A stretch of DNA of 16,774 nucleotides from Acidobacteriaceae bacterium (GCA_030042915.1 JASHYS010000494.1:1-16774); one strand, 5' to 3'; positions 1 through 7,189 are shown, numbered from the stretch's first letter. Numbers and translations: made by a program. The notes: a model not told the origin generated them from the letters alone.

Positions 1-1
1 C

Positions 2-841
2 AAGGCGATCCGTGCGCGGGCTCTGGACCACGTTCTCGACTCCATCGCCATCGGCAAGGCCCTGGGATCGCGCGACATCTCACTCTGGCTGGCAGATGGA
101 TCGAATTATCCCGGCACGCAGAGCATCCGCAGTCGTATTGGCTGGCTTGAAGACGCCCTGCGCAAGGCGCACGATCAGCTCGGGCCCAGGCAGCGCCTCC
201 TCGTGGAGTACAAGCCCTTCGAGCCGGCGTTCTATCACACCGACATCGCCGACTGGGGCATGGCCAGTCACCTGGCCCAGCAGGCAGGGCCCAAGGCGCG
301 CGTGCTGGTCGACACCGGCCATCACTACTCGTCGCAGAACATCGAGCAGATTGTGGCCTGGCTCCTGCATACCGGCATGCTGGGCGGATTCCACTTCAAC
401 GACCGCCGCTATGCCGACGACGATCTCACGCTGGGCTCGATCGATCCCTACCAGATCTTCCGCATCTTCCATGAAATCCACTGCGCGCAGTCAGAAGGGC
501 TGCCCCACACAGTGGCCTACATGATCGACCAGAGCCATAACCTGAAAGGCAAGATAGAGGCCACGGTGCAGACCGTCACAACGGCCCAGGAACTCTACCT
601 GAAGGCAGCACTGGTGGATCGCAAGCGGCTCGCCGGGTTGCAGCAGGAATGTGACCTGGTGGCGGCCGAGGAGTTGTTCCGCGGGGCATTCTGGAGCGAC
701 GTGCGGCCGGTGGTGCGAGCCTGGCGCGAAGCGCGCGGGCTGCCCGCCGATCCGCTGGAGGCGCTGCGTGCCAGCGGCTATGTGGAGCGCATCGCACAGG
801 AGCGGAGAAGCCGGAGCGGGGCCGTGAGCAGCTACGCCTGA
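2..841 (+). CDS. rhaI: L-rhamnose isomerase, Pseudomonas type (5' truncated by the window edge)
   Basis: This is the C-terminal 279 residues of a TIM-barrel sugar isomerase that interconverts L-rhamnose and L-rhamnulose in the cytoplasm, the first step of rhamnose breakdown. The reading frame is open from base 2, so the N-terminus lies outside the window. Metal and catalytic residues of the Pseudomonas stutzeri-type enzyme can be followed in order: the Glu of VEYKPFEP, the Asp and His of VDTGHHY, the His of FHFND, the paired Asp residues of RRYADDDL, and the Asp of YMIDQSHN. It belongs to the family that typically accompanies the aldolase-dehydrogenase fusion found downstream, not the E. coli RhaA type. 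The C-terminal tail after about position 780 is polar and low in complexity. The fold and the pathway assignment are secure; exact sugar preference is inferred from the neighbouring rhamnulokinase. Confidence 0.9.
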   Translation, partial: KAIRARALDHVLDSIAIGKALGSRDISLWLADGSNYPGTQSIRSRIGWLEDALRKAHDQLGPRQRLLVEYKPFEPAFYHTDIADWGMASHLAQQAGPKARVLVDTGHHYSSQNIEQIVAWLLHTGMLGGFHFNDRRYADDDLTLGSIDPYQIFRIFHEIHCAQSEGLPHTVAYMIDQSHNLKGKIEATVQTVTTAQELYLKAALVDRKRLAGLQQECDLVAAEELFRGAFWSDVRPVVRAWREARGLPADPLEALRASGYVERIAQERRSRSGAVSSYA

Positions 842-853
842 AGAGCCGGGAGC

Positions 854-881
854 AGCCAATAGCGAGTAGCCAGTAGCTGGG
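854..881. repeat. Short 7-nt tandem repeat after rhaI
   Basis: Four imperfect heptamers follow each other: AGCCAAT, AGCGAGT, AGCCAGT and AGCTGGG. The same units, in another order, recur at 7320-7347. The repeat lies in the 193-bp gap between the isomerase and the regulator. Confidence 0.6.
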
Positions 882-911
882 ATCCCGACGCACTCGGGGC
901 TGATGGCGCGG

Positions 912-933
912 AATCGAAGCGAAAATCGAAGCG
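912..933. repeat. Direct repeat AATCGAAGCG x2 upstream of the regulator gene
   Basis: Two exact copies of AATCGAAGCG lie 12 bases apart (912-921 and 924-933), about 100 bases before the regulator start. AATCGA also begins near-matches in the aldolase leader (around 2393 and 2529). It could be a binding site for the adjacent regulator, but this rests on position only. Confidence 0.3.
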
Positions 934-981
934 CACAGACGCTTGAGGATTTCCTGGAGGCTGATATCGTAAGCCTTGTTT

Positions 982-987
982 TATGAT
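982..987 (+). promoter_or_regulatory. Possible -10 element of the regulator gene
   Basis: TATGAT matches five of six bases of the sigma-70 -10 consensus and would place transcription start near 994, giving a leader of about 40 nt before the preferred TTG start at 1035. No convincing -35 element is visible, so this is tentative. Confidence 0.25.
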
Positions 988-1034
988 GGTTGGCGACGGC
1001 TGTTTCAATAGGAATACAGACGCGGGAGGGGCGG

Positions 1035-2192
1035 TTGGCCAAGGCGAAGATCAAGCGGCTTTATCTGATTCCGATTCTCTCCAAGGCGCTCGATGTGATC
1101 GAACTGCTGGAGCAGGACAACGCAACACTGACGCTCGAAGATGTTTACCAGAGAACCAACATCTCGAAGACCAGCATCTACCGCATCCTGAAGACGCTGG
1201 TGCATCGCGGTTACCTGGCGCAGACGCCCAACGGGCAGTACCGGCTGGTTTCGCGTCCCCGCCGGCTGCGCTTCGGTTTTGCGGTGCAGAGCGCAGAGAT
1301 GCCGTTCAGCGAGGCCGTGGCGCAGAGCGTTTCAGCGGCGGCGGCAGCGTCGGGTGTCGAACTGCTCATGCTCGACAACCGCTACGATCCCGACGTAGCG
1401 GTTCACAATGCCGAGGAGTTCGTGGCCAAGCGCGTCGACCTGGTGCTGGAATTCCAGGTAGAAGAAGCGGCGGCGCCGCGCGTGGCTCACATCTTCAAGA
1501 AGGCCGACATTCCGCTGGTCGCAATCGATGTGCCCCACCCCAATGCCACCTACTTTGGCGTCGACAACTTCGAAGTGGGCTACGAAGCCGCGTCGATCCT
1601 GGCGCAGTACGCGCAGCGCAAGTGGAAGGGCAAAGTGGACCGCGTGGTGGGCGTGGGATTCAGCGAAGCCGGCAGCTTTGTGCAGAACCGCATCGCAGGC
1701 GCATTCGACGGCATTCGCGAGCGATTCAAGGAGCTTGCGGCTGACCGCTTTGTGCAGATCGATGGGCGCGGCATGCGCGAGGCCAGCTATCGGGCGATGC
1801 AGGAGTATTTGCGGGGGCATCGCGCCGGCGAGCACACGCTGGTGGCCGCGGCCAACGATACCAGCGCGCTGGGCGTGCTGGACGCGGTGCGCAAGGCCGG
1901 AGCCGAACCGCAGTTCGCCATCGTAGGCCAGGACTGCATCCCCGAAGTGATGGAGGAGATGCGCAAGGGAACGGGCGCCATCGTGGGTTCCATTTCGCAC
2001 GAGCCCGAGACCTACGGCCCGCGGCTCATTCAGCTCGGCATTTCGATTCTGCGCGGCTACACGGTGCCTCCTTATAACTACGTGCACCACCGCGCCATTA
2101 CGCCTGAGACGCTGGGCACGGTGGAGAAATCGGACGGCGCGGGGCACGAGGCGTCCGATAAGGCCATGGCAGTCAGCCAGGCTACGAGTTAG
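1035..2192 (+). CDS. Rhamnose-cluster transcriptional regulator: IclR-like winged helix fused to a periplasmic-binding-protein-like sensor
   Basis: A 385-residue one-component regulator, probably controlling the surrounding rhamnose genes. Residues about 17-70 (from ALDVIELLEQ to the GQYRL wing) form a winged helix of the IclR type, with recognition-helix sequence NISKTSIYRILKTL. Residues about 95-350 resemble the sugar-binding domain of LacI-type regulators and periplasmic sugar-binding proteins (for example IPLVAIDVPHPNATYFGVDN and AANDTSALGVLDAV). There is no signal peptide, consistent with a cytoplasmic sensor. I prefer the TTG at 1035 because GGAGG lies five bases upstream; an in-frame TTG at 990 would add 15 residues but has no ribosome binding site. 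The last codons are made from an 8-nt tandem repeat that also contains the stop. Ligand is inferred to be rhamnose, rhamnulose or a derivative; not shown by sequence. Confidence 0.8.
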   Translation: MAKAKIKRLYLIPILSKALDVIELLEQDNATLTLEDVYQRTNISKTSIYRILKTLVHRGYLAQTPNGQYRLVSRPRRLRFGFAVQSAEMPFSEAVAQSVSAAAAASGVELLMLDNRYDPDVAVHNAEEFVAKRVDLVLEFQVEEAAAPRVAHIFKKADIPLVAIDVPHPNATYFGVDNFEVGYEAASILAQYAQRKWKGKVDRVVGVGFSEAGSFVQNRIAGAFDGIRERFKELAADRFVQIDGRGMREASYRAMQEYLRGHRAGEHTLVAAANDTSALGVLDAVRKAGAEPQFAIVGQDCIPEVMEEMRKGTGAIVGSISHEPETYGPRLIQLGISILRGYTVPPYNYVHHRAITPETLGTVEKSDGAGHEASDKAMAVSQATS

Positions 2193-2202
2193 CCAGTCAG
2201 CG
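2171..2202. repeat. 8-nt tandem repeat spanning the regulator stop codon
   Basis: Units AGTCAGCC, AGGCTACG, AGTTAGCC and AGTCAGCG run without a gap. The stop codon (2190-2192) sits in the third unit, so the last seven or so residues of the regulator (ending SQATS) are repeat-encoded. Confidence 0.5.
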
Positions 2203-2309
2203 GGCCGGCAAGCCAAAGACCTCGGATAGCACGAACCTGATCCGCTGGACCAATGATTTGTTGCGGTTGGGGCAGCGTTCCGACGCCGCGGCAATTCCAA
2301 ACCGGCCGG

Positions 2310-2322
2310 GAAAACGATTTTC
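2310..2322. promoter_or_regulatory. Candidate operator, perfect inverted repeat GAAAA-CGA-TTTTC
   Basis: GAAAACGATTTTC is a perfect inverted repeat with a three-base centre, just upstream of a possible -10 at 2338. The CG-centred, A/T-flanked form resembles operators of LacI-family regulators, yet the local regulator has an IclR-like DNA-binding domain, so the true binder is unknown. Confidence 0.35.
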
Positions 2323-2351
2323 TTAAGCCGCTGGCTGTATCATAGAGAAAG

Positions 2352-2380
2352 AGCTCGATTCATCCCCTGCTCAGCGAGCT
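2352..2380. promoter_or_regulatory. Inverted repeat AGCTCG-N17-CGAGCT in the aldolase leader
   Basis: Six-base arms at 2352-2357 and 2375-2380 are perfectly complementary with a 17-base spacer, so the site could be a two-half operator (arm centres 23 bp apart, about two helical turns) or an RNA hairpin in the leader. It lies just downstream of the possible TATCAT -10. Confidence 0.3.
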
Positions 2381-2548
2381 TCACTAGGCAGAAATCGATC
2401 GTTCTAACCGGTGTGGAACCCGCGAGGTGAAGGATTCCATGAGCCGAGGGACACGCGATTGCGCTTTTGGAAACAATTTCAACCGGAGATTCCCCAGCGG
2501 GCGGCTCATTGGGACGGAGCGCCTCTGGAATCGATATAGGTAGACACC

Positions 2549-4807
2549 ATGACAACGGCAACTGCTTCCCCTTCGCCTGTTTTGCATTTCCTTGAGGACC
2601 GCTGGGATGCGAATGTGGCGGCCACTCTGGACGAACCCGAACTGCTGCGCTACCGCTCGAACCTGCTGGGCTCGGATCTGCGCATCACCAACTTTGCCGG
2701 CGGCAACACCAGCTCGAAGGTCGCCGATACCGATCCCTTAACCGGGGAGCGCGTAGATGTGCTGTGGGTGAAAGGCTCGGGCGGCGATCTGGGCAGCATC
2801 AAGCGTACAGGTTTCGCCACGCTCTACATGGACAAGCTGCTGGCGCTGGAGCGCCGGTATCGCGGCGTTGACACGGAAGACGAGATGGTGGCGATGTACC
2901 CGCTGTGCACTTTCCGCAACAATCCTGTGGCTGCGTCGATCGATACGCCATTGCACGGATTTCTACCCTTTCCGCATGTCGATCATCTGCACCCCGACTG
3001 GGGTATCGCGCTGGCTGCCGCGGCCAATGGCAAGGAAAAAATGGAGGAGTTCAACCGCGAGTTCGGTCACGCGCTGATATGGCTGCCCTGGCAGAGACCG
3101 GGCTTCGATCTGGCTCTGGTGATGAGGCGGGCCGTCCAGGAGAATCCCGGCTGCGACGGGATCGTGCTGGGCGGGCACGGGCTGTTCACCTGGGGCCAGA
3201 CGCAGCGCGAATGCTATCTGAACACGATTACTGTGATCGACAACCTGGGGCAGTTCATTGAGCGGCACAAGCGCGGGAAGGTGCTCTTTGGCGGCCAATC
3301 CGTGCCGGCGCGCGCCGACCGCATAAATTCAGCCATTGCCATCGCGCCATTCCTGCGTGGGCGCATCAGCGACAAGCAACGCTACATCTCCGACTTCAGC
3401 GACGATGCCGATGTGATGCAATTCATCGATTCGGCCTATGGAAAAGAGATGGCCTTCATGGGCACCAGCTGCCCCGATCACTTTATCCGCACCAAGATAC
3501 GGCCCATGTTTGTGCCCTGGGGTCCGGACGAAGACCTGGCCGCGCTGAAGAACAGCATAGACTGCTCGCTGGCCGAGTACCGCAATCAGTACCGCGCGTA
3601 TTACAAGGCCTTTGCCACGCCCGATTCGCCGCCGATTCGCGATGCCAGCCCGACGGTGGTGCTGATTCAGGGCATGGGCATGTTCAGCTTCGGAAAGAAC
3701 AAGACCGAGGCGCGCATCACGGGCGAGTTTTATACCAATGCCATTCACGTGATGGAAGGCGCCAGCGTGCTGGGCGACGGCGAAGTAAAACCACCTTCGG
3801 CGCATCCCACCGACGAAGAACTGTCTGCAGTGACTCCCGTGCCGCAATGCCCGCCGGGAATGAACCCGGCGAGCTTCAAGGTGTATGACAACTACGTGGC
3901 GCTGCCCGCCGTGGAGGCATTCCGCATTGAATACTGGGCCATGGAAGAGGCGAAGATTCGCCGGCAGCCCCCCGAAAAAGAGCTCAGCCGGCGCGTCGCG
4001 CTTGTGATCGGCGGAGCCAGCGGCATCGGGCGCGAAACGGCGCGGCTGGCTGCAGCGCGCGGCGCGCATGTGTTTATTGCCGACCGCAACGCGGAGGGCG
4101 CGGCGCTGGTGGCGGCAGAGCTGGCCTCGGTCGCGTCGCCGGAGTTTGTTTCAAGCAGCGGCGTCGATGTCAGGAGCCGCGAATCGATTCGCGAGGTGCT
4201 GGGAGCCGCGTCGCTGGCCTTTGGCGGCATCGACATGCTCATCAACACCGCGGCCATCTTTCCCTCCACGCTCAACGGCGAGATTCCCGACGAGATGTGG
4301 GGCGACACCATGGCCGTAAACGTGACGGCGAATTACCTGCTTGCCGACGAAGCCGCGAAGGTATTCGAGGAGCAGGGGCTGCACGGCAACGTGGTGTTTA
4401 CCAGCTCGGCCAATGCCGTGGTGGCCAAGCGCGGCAGCGAGGCATACGACGTGAGCAAGGCCGCGCTTTCGCATCTCATCCGCGAGCTGGCAGTGAGCCT
4501 GGCGCCCAACGTGCGCGTAAACGGCATCAGCCCGGCGACGGTGGTGCGCGGATCGACTATGTTCGGGCGCGACCGCCTGCGCGCGTCGCTGACAAAGTAC
4601 AATATTCCTTTCCAGGAATCGTTCAGCGACGACGAATTGCGCAGCCGCCTGGCGGCGTTCTACGCCGAGCGCACGCTGACCAACAAAGCCATCGATCCGG
4701 TGGACTGCGCAGAGGCCATTCTCTTCCTGGCCAGTCCTCGGGCGCGCTGCACCACGGGACACGTGATTCCTGTCGACGGCGGCCTGACCGAGGCTTTTCA
4801 GCGTTGA
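2549..4807 (+). CDS. rhaD: Bifunctional rhamnulose-1-phosphate aldolase / short-chain dehydrogenase
   Basis: A 752-residue fusion enzyme. Residues about 1-430 are a class II aldolase domain that cleaves L-rhamnulose 1-phosphate to DHAP and L-lactaldehyde; likely metal ligands are in HVDHLH (143-148) and in GGHGLF (His210). Residues about 480-750 are a short-chain dehydrogenase: the nucleotide-binding glycine motif GGASGIG is at 488-494, and the catalytic YxxxK at Tyr633/Lys637 follows a TSSAN serine motif. The second domain probably oxidises L-lactaldehyde to lactate with NAD, although reduction to propanediol cannot be excluded. The length suits this known fusion family (Bacillus YuxG/RhaEW is a relative). 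The ATG at 2549 has only a weak AGG-type ribosome binding site. The kinase gene follows after 44 bases, so the two are likely cotranscribed. Confidence 0.9.
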   Translation: MTTATASPSPVLHFLEDRWDANVAATLDEPELLRYRSNLLGSDLRITNFAGGNTSSKVADTDPLTGERVDVLWVKGSGGDLGSIKRTGFATLYMDKLLALERRYRGVDTEDEMVAMYPLCTFRNNPVAASIDTPLHGFLPFPHVDHLHPDWGIALAAAANGKEKMEEFNREFGHALIWLPWQRPGFDLALVMRRAVQENPGCDGIVLGGHGLFTWGQTQRECYLNTITVIDNLGQFIERHKRGKVLFGGQSVPARADRINSAIAIAPFLRGRISDKQRYISDFSDDADVMQFIDSAYGKEMAFMGTSCPDHFIRTKIRPMFVPWGPDEDLAALKNSIDCSLAEYRNQYRAYYKAFATPDSPPIRDASPTVVLIQGMGMFSFGKNKTEARITGEFYTNAIHVMEGASVLGDGEVKPPSAHPTDEELSAVTPVPQCPPGMNPASFKVYDNYVALPAVEAFRIEYWAMEEAKIRRQPPEKELSRRVALVIGGASGIGRETARLAAARGAHVFIADRNAEGAALVAAELASVASPEFVSSSGVDVRSRESIREVLGAASLAFGGIDMLINTAAIFPSTLNGEIPDEMWGDTMAVNVTANYLLADEAAKVFEEQGLHGNVVFTSSANAVVAKRGSEAYDVSKAALSHLIRELAVSLAPNVRVNGISPATVVRGSTMFGRDRLRASLTKYNIPFQESFSDDELRSRLAAFYAERTLTNKAIDPVDCAEAILFLASPRARCTTGHVIPVDGGLTEAFQR

Positions 4808-4851
4808 GCCTCGAGGAGCGGCGCTGACGGAAACGGGGTTTTGCTGCGGCC

Positions 4852-6300
4852 ATGCAAGAACCTGCACGGGTTGCCATTGATTTAGGCGCAGAGAGCTGCC
4901 GCGTTTCGTTGCTCCGCTTCCACGGCGAAGAACCCTCAATCGAACTCATTCATCGCATTTCTAACGGCCCGCAGCATCGCGGCGGCTCGCTGTATTGGGC
5001 GCTGGGCCGGATGCTGGCGGGCCTGGAGGATGGGCTGCGCATGGCCGCTGCGGCTGCGCCCGAAGGGATTGCATCGATTGGCGTCGACGGTTGGTCGGTG
5101 GATTATGTGCGCATCGGGACCAGCGGCGCTATGCTGCGCGAACCGTTCTGCTATCGCGACGAGCGCACGATGCCGGCAAAGGAAGCCGGCGACAAGCTGA
5201 TCGAACCTTATGAGCTGTATCAGCGCACAGGCGCGCTGCCGCTGCGCATCAACACCGTATACCAATTGATGGCCGATCCGGCGGCGGGCCCCGAAGGCAA
5301 AAGCGAGAGGATCGACGCGCGCGCGCCGTGGGCCATGTTTCCCGAGTTTTTGCTCTATTGGCTGTGCGGCCGCCGCGTGGGCGAGTACACCAACGCCAGC
5401 CACACCGGCTTGATGAATCTGAAGACGCGCGACTGGGACGCGGATTTGTTCAAGCTGCTGGCACTGGAGCTCGAAGCTGCGCCGCCGATTGTGCCGACAG
5501 GGACGGTACTGGGGCCGATCAAAGGGCCGCTGGCCGCGCTCGATGCGTTCAAGCGAACGCAGATTGTAGCGCCGGTTACGCACGATACCGCCAGCGCGAT
5601 TGCCGGCATTCCGCGCGAGCTGAGCACGACGGCTTATATCAGCTCGGGCACCTGGTCGCTGGTGGGCACGCTCACCGATGCGCCGGTGACCACGCGCCAC
5701 GCGTTCGATGCGGGCTACACCAACATCGGCGCGGCGTGCGGCGGGCTGATGTTTCACTCGCTCTTTAACAGCATGTGGCTGGTCAAGCAGTGCATGGAGC
5801 ACTGGGCGGCGGCGGGGCGCCCGTGGTCCATTGAAGATCTCGTCCAAAAGGCTGCTGCATGCAATGCACAAGAGGGCGTGCTCGATTTGGATGCGGAGCA
5901 GCTCATGCTCGACGCGAACATGCCGCAGCGGATCAACAGTGAACTCACGCGGTTGGGCTTCGACCCCGTGCCCGACGTGCCCGGGAATGAGCCGCTGATG
6001 GCGCGCGTGATTTTCGAGAGCATTGCGCTGCGCTATGCCGCGGCCACGGCGAATCTTGAAAAAATGCTGGGCCGCAAGTTGGAACGCATCCACATGATCG
6101 GCGGGGCGACGCGGAACAAGCTGCTCATTCGATTGACGGAAGAGCGCTCGGGACTGCCGGTGGAAGCAGGCGAGACGGAGAGCTCGACCATCGGGAGCCT
6201 GGCTGTGCAACTGGCAGCGAACGAGGCCGGCAGCGGCGCGGTAACTGCGGACGCGGTGCGCAAGTGGGCGGGGATTCTGTGCCGCAGACAGAAGAGCTGA
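4852..6300 (+). CDS. rhaB: Rhamnulokinase
   Basis: A 482-residue sugar kinase of the FGGY family that phosphorylates L-rhamnulose at O1 with ATP, supplying the substrate of the aldolase encoded just upstream. The N-terminal phosphate-binding loop VAIDLGAES (Asp10, Gly12) and GVDGWSVDY (77-85) are typical of rhamnulokinases. The catalytic base is probably Asp245 in the THDTASA motif. ISSGTWSLVG and the C-terminal GGATRNKLL motif, which contacts adenine nucleotide in the family, are also present. Length is normal. The start follows the aldolase stop by 44 bases with no strong ribosome binding site nearby, so translation may depend on the upstream gene. Confidence 0.93.
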   Translation: MQEPARVAIDLGAESCRVSLLRFHGEEPSIELIHRISNGPQHRGGSLYWALGRMLAGLEDGLRMAAAAAPEGIASIGVDGWSVDYVRIGTSGAMLREPFCYRDERTMPAKEAGDKLIEPYELYQRTGALPLRINTVYQLMADPAAGPEGKSERIDARAPWAMFPEFLLYWLCGRRVGEYTNASHTGLMNLKTRDWDADLFKLLALELEAAPPIVPTGTVLGPIKGPLAALDAFKRTQIVAPVTHDTASAIAGIPRELSTTAYISSGTWSLVGTLTDAPVTTRHAFDAGYTNIGAACGGLMFHSLFNSMWLVKQCMEHWAAAGRPWSIEDLVQKAAACNAQEGVLDLDAEQLMLDANMPQRINSELTRLGFDPVPDVPGNEPLMARVIFESIALRYAAATANLEKMLGRKLERIHMIGGATRNKLLIRLTEERSGLPVEAGETESSTIGSLAVQLAANEAGSGAVTADAVRKWAGILCRRQKS

Positions 6301-6318
6301 GACGCAATCGAGGAGGCG

Positions 6319-7071
6319 ATGCCCGAGCGTGCAAAGATGACGACCGCGGAGTTTCTGCGCGCGGTGCGTGCCGCCTTGCGCCCGCTGAAAGACGCCCAAC
6401 GCGCCGGAGGCATGGGCGCCTATATGCGTGGGCGCTTTGCTTACCTGGGCGTGAGCACGCCCGCGCGTCGCGCGGCAGTGGCGCCGCTGATGCGCGCTTT
6501 CAAACACGCCAGTGCCGCTGAGCTGCGCCGCGCGGCCGAAGCGCTGTGGGCAATGCGCGAGCGCGAGTATCAATATGTTGCGGCGGATTTGCTGATCCGG
6601 TATCAGGCGGTGCTCGATCTCGACGATCTGCCGTGGCTGCTCGAATTGGCGCAGCAGAAATCGTGGTGGGACACGGTGGACTGCATCGTGAAGGTGGTGG
6701 GCAAGATCGTGTGCCGCTCAGGAGCGAGGGGTCGCCGGGCCATTGATCGCGCGGTAGGCCACCGGAATTTCTGGGTGCGGCGTATTGCCGTGCTGCACCA
6801 GCTTGGCTGGCGCGGCGAGACGGACACTGAGCGGCTGTTTCACTTCGCCGAGCTGCTGGCGGCGGAAAAAGAATTCTTCATCCGCAAAGCCATTGGCTGG
6901 GCGCTGCGCGATTATGCGTGGCACGATTGGCGCGCGGTCGACGCATTCCTCAAGTCCACGCGCGTCGAGCTATCGGGGCTCACGGTGCGTGAGGCGAGCA
7001 AGAATTTTGGGGTGCTCAGGCGGGCGCCGCTCGCACCGAAACGCTTGACTTCGCGGCGGCGCAGGCCGTAA
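6319..7071 (+). CDS. AlkD-like DNA glycosylase (DNA alkylation repair, HEAT-repeat family)
   Basis: A 250-residue all-helical protein of the AlkD family, which excises positively charged alkylated purines such as 3-methyladenine and 7-methylguanine. Residues corresponding to the Bacillus cereus AlkD active site are seen in order: Trp117 and Asp121 in SWWDTVD, Arg155 in WVRRIAV, and Trp194 in AIGWALRDY, with the same spacing to within one residue. The ATG at 6319 has AGGAGG only two bases upstream, which is tight; an in-frame ATG at 6337 lies 20 bases after it, which is too far, so 6319 is preferred. It starts 18 bases after rhaB and may be read through with it, although the functions are unrelated. 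The C-terminus is basic (ends SRRRRP). Confidence 0.88.
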   Translation: MPERAKMTTAEFLRAVRAALRPLKDAQRAGGMGAYMRGRFAYLGVSTPARRAAVAPLMRAFKHASAAELRRAAEALWAMREREYQYVAADLLIRYQAVLDLDDLPWLLELAQQKSWWDTVDCIVKVVGKIVCRSGARGRRAIDRAVGHRNFWVRRIAVLHQLGWRGETDTERLFHFAELLAAEKEFFIRKAIGWALRDYAWHDWRAVDAFLKSTRVELSGLTVREASKNFGVLRRAPLAPKRLTSRRRRP

Positions 7072-7074
7072 GTT
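7045..7074 (+). promoter_or_regulatory. Possible sigma-70 promoter inside the end of the AlkD gene
   Basis: TTGACT (7045-7050, five of six to the -35 consensus) is followed after 18 bases by TAAGTT (7069-7074), which keeps the key T, A and final T of a -10 box and overlaps the AlkD stop codon. Start of transcription would fall near 7081, just ahead of the extended Shine-Dalgarno at 7089. Confidence 0.35.
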
Positions 7075-7088
7075 GGGCTTACACGGGA

Positions 7089-7106
7089 AAGGAGGTTGAT
7101 CCAGCC
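7089..7106 (+). promoter_or_regulatory. Extended Shine-Dalgarno / complement of the 16S rRNA 3' end
   Basis: AAGGAGGTTGATCCAGCC equals the reverse complement of the common bacterial 16S rRNA 3' tail except for one extra T. In mRNA form it could pair with the 16S tail well beyond the usual 4-8 bases. It sits directly before the ATG of a 16-codon ORF; the core AAGGAGG is 12 bases from that ATG. Confidence 0.6.
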
Positions 7107-7107
7107 T

Positions 7108-7158
7108 ATGAAGATTGATTTACCGAGTAGTTGGTTACGTGAGGTGACTGAGGCCTGA
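7108..7158 (+). CDS. Putative 16-residue small ORF behind an extended Shine-Dalgarno
   Basis: The ATG at 7108 opens a 16-codon frame, MKIDLPSSWLREVTEA, ending at a TGA. Support comes from context only: a promoter-like pair 35-60 bases upstream, an exceptionally long Shine-Dalgarno-like segment immediately before the start, and a terminator-like hairpin about 110 bases downstream. There is no run of a single amino acid that would mark an attenuation leader peptide, no signal peptide and no membrane segment. The function is unknown. It may be a real microprotein, a ribosome-capturing leader, or a chance frame. Confidence 0.35.
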   Translation: MKIDLPSSWLREVTEA

Positions 7159-7169
7159 GGCCTAGCGTC

Positions 7170-7181
7170 TCTGGCTCCAGA
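7170..7181 (+). other. Small inverted repeat TCTGG-ct-CCAGA
   Basis: Five-base arms are separated by two bases in the gap between the AlkD and DinB genes. Alone it is weak, but it belongs to a series of three inverted repeats downstream of the small ORF. Confidence 0.25.
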
Positions 7182-7189
7182 TAAGACCC

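Larger units (their letters stand above)
2193..2548 (+). other. 356-bp leader/intergenic region upstream of the rhamnulose aldolase gene
   Basis: This gap has no ORF I would accept. It holds a palindrome CCGGCCGG (2302-2309) next to an inverted repeat at 2310-2322, a possible -10 TATCAT at 2338-2343 without a clear -35, an inverted pair AGCTCG/CGAGCT (2352-2357 and 2375-2380), and three copies of a TTC(C/T)AACCGG-like word (2295-2305, 2402-2411, 2477-2486). It is the obvious place for sugar-responsive control of the aldolase and kinase genes. No known riboswitch class is recognisable by eye. Confidence 0.5.

Noticed and set aside
990..1034. TTG at 990 as the regulator start
   Set aside because: There is no ribosome binding site before it and it sits within a few bases of a possible -10. 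The TTG at 1035 has GGAGG at proper spacing and begins close to the winged helix.
4936..6573. A 545-codon open frame on the minus strand opposite rhaB and the AlkD gene
   Set aside because: It is a shadow of rhaB, whose motifs are unambiguous, with the same Arg/His-rich composition and no domain signature.
7088..7106. Remnant of a 16S rRNA gene on the minus strand
   Set aside because: Only the terminal 18-19 bases match; the sequence that should precede the 16S 3' end (on the right, 7107 onward) shows no rRNA similarity. A leader function on the + strand explains the adjacent ATG better, although a tiny remnant cannot be fully excluded.
7108..7158. Truncated start of pheT (phenylalanyl-tRNA synthetase beta often begins MK-I-...-WLREY)
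   Set aside because: The resemblance is confined to a few residues and the frame stops after 16 codons with no PheT-like sequence downstream in any frame.
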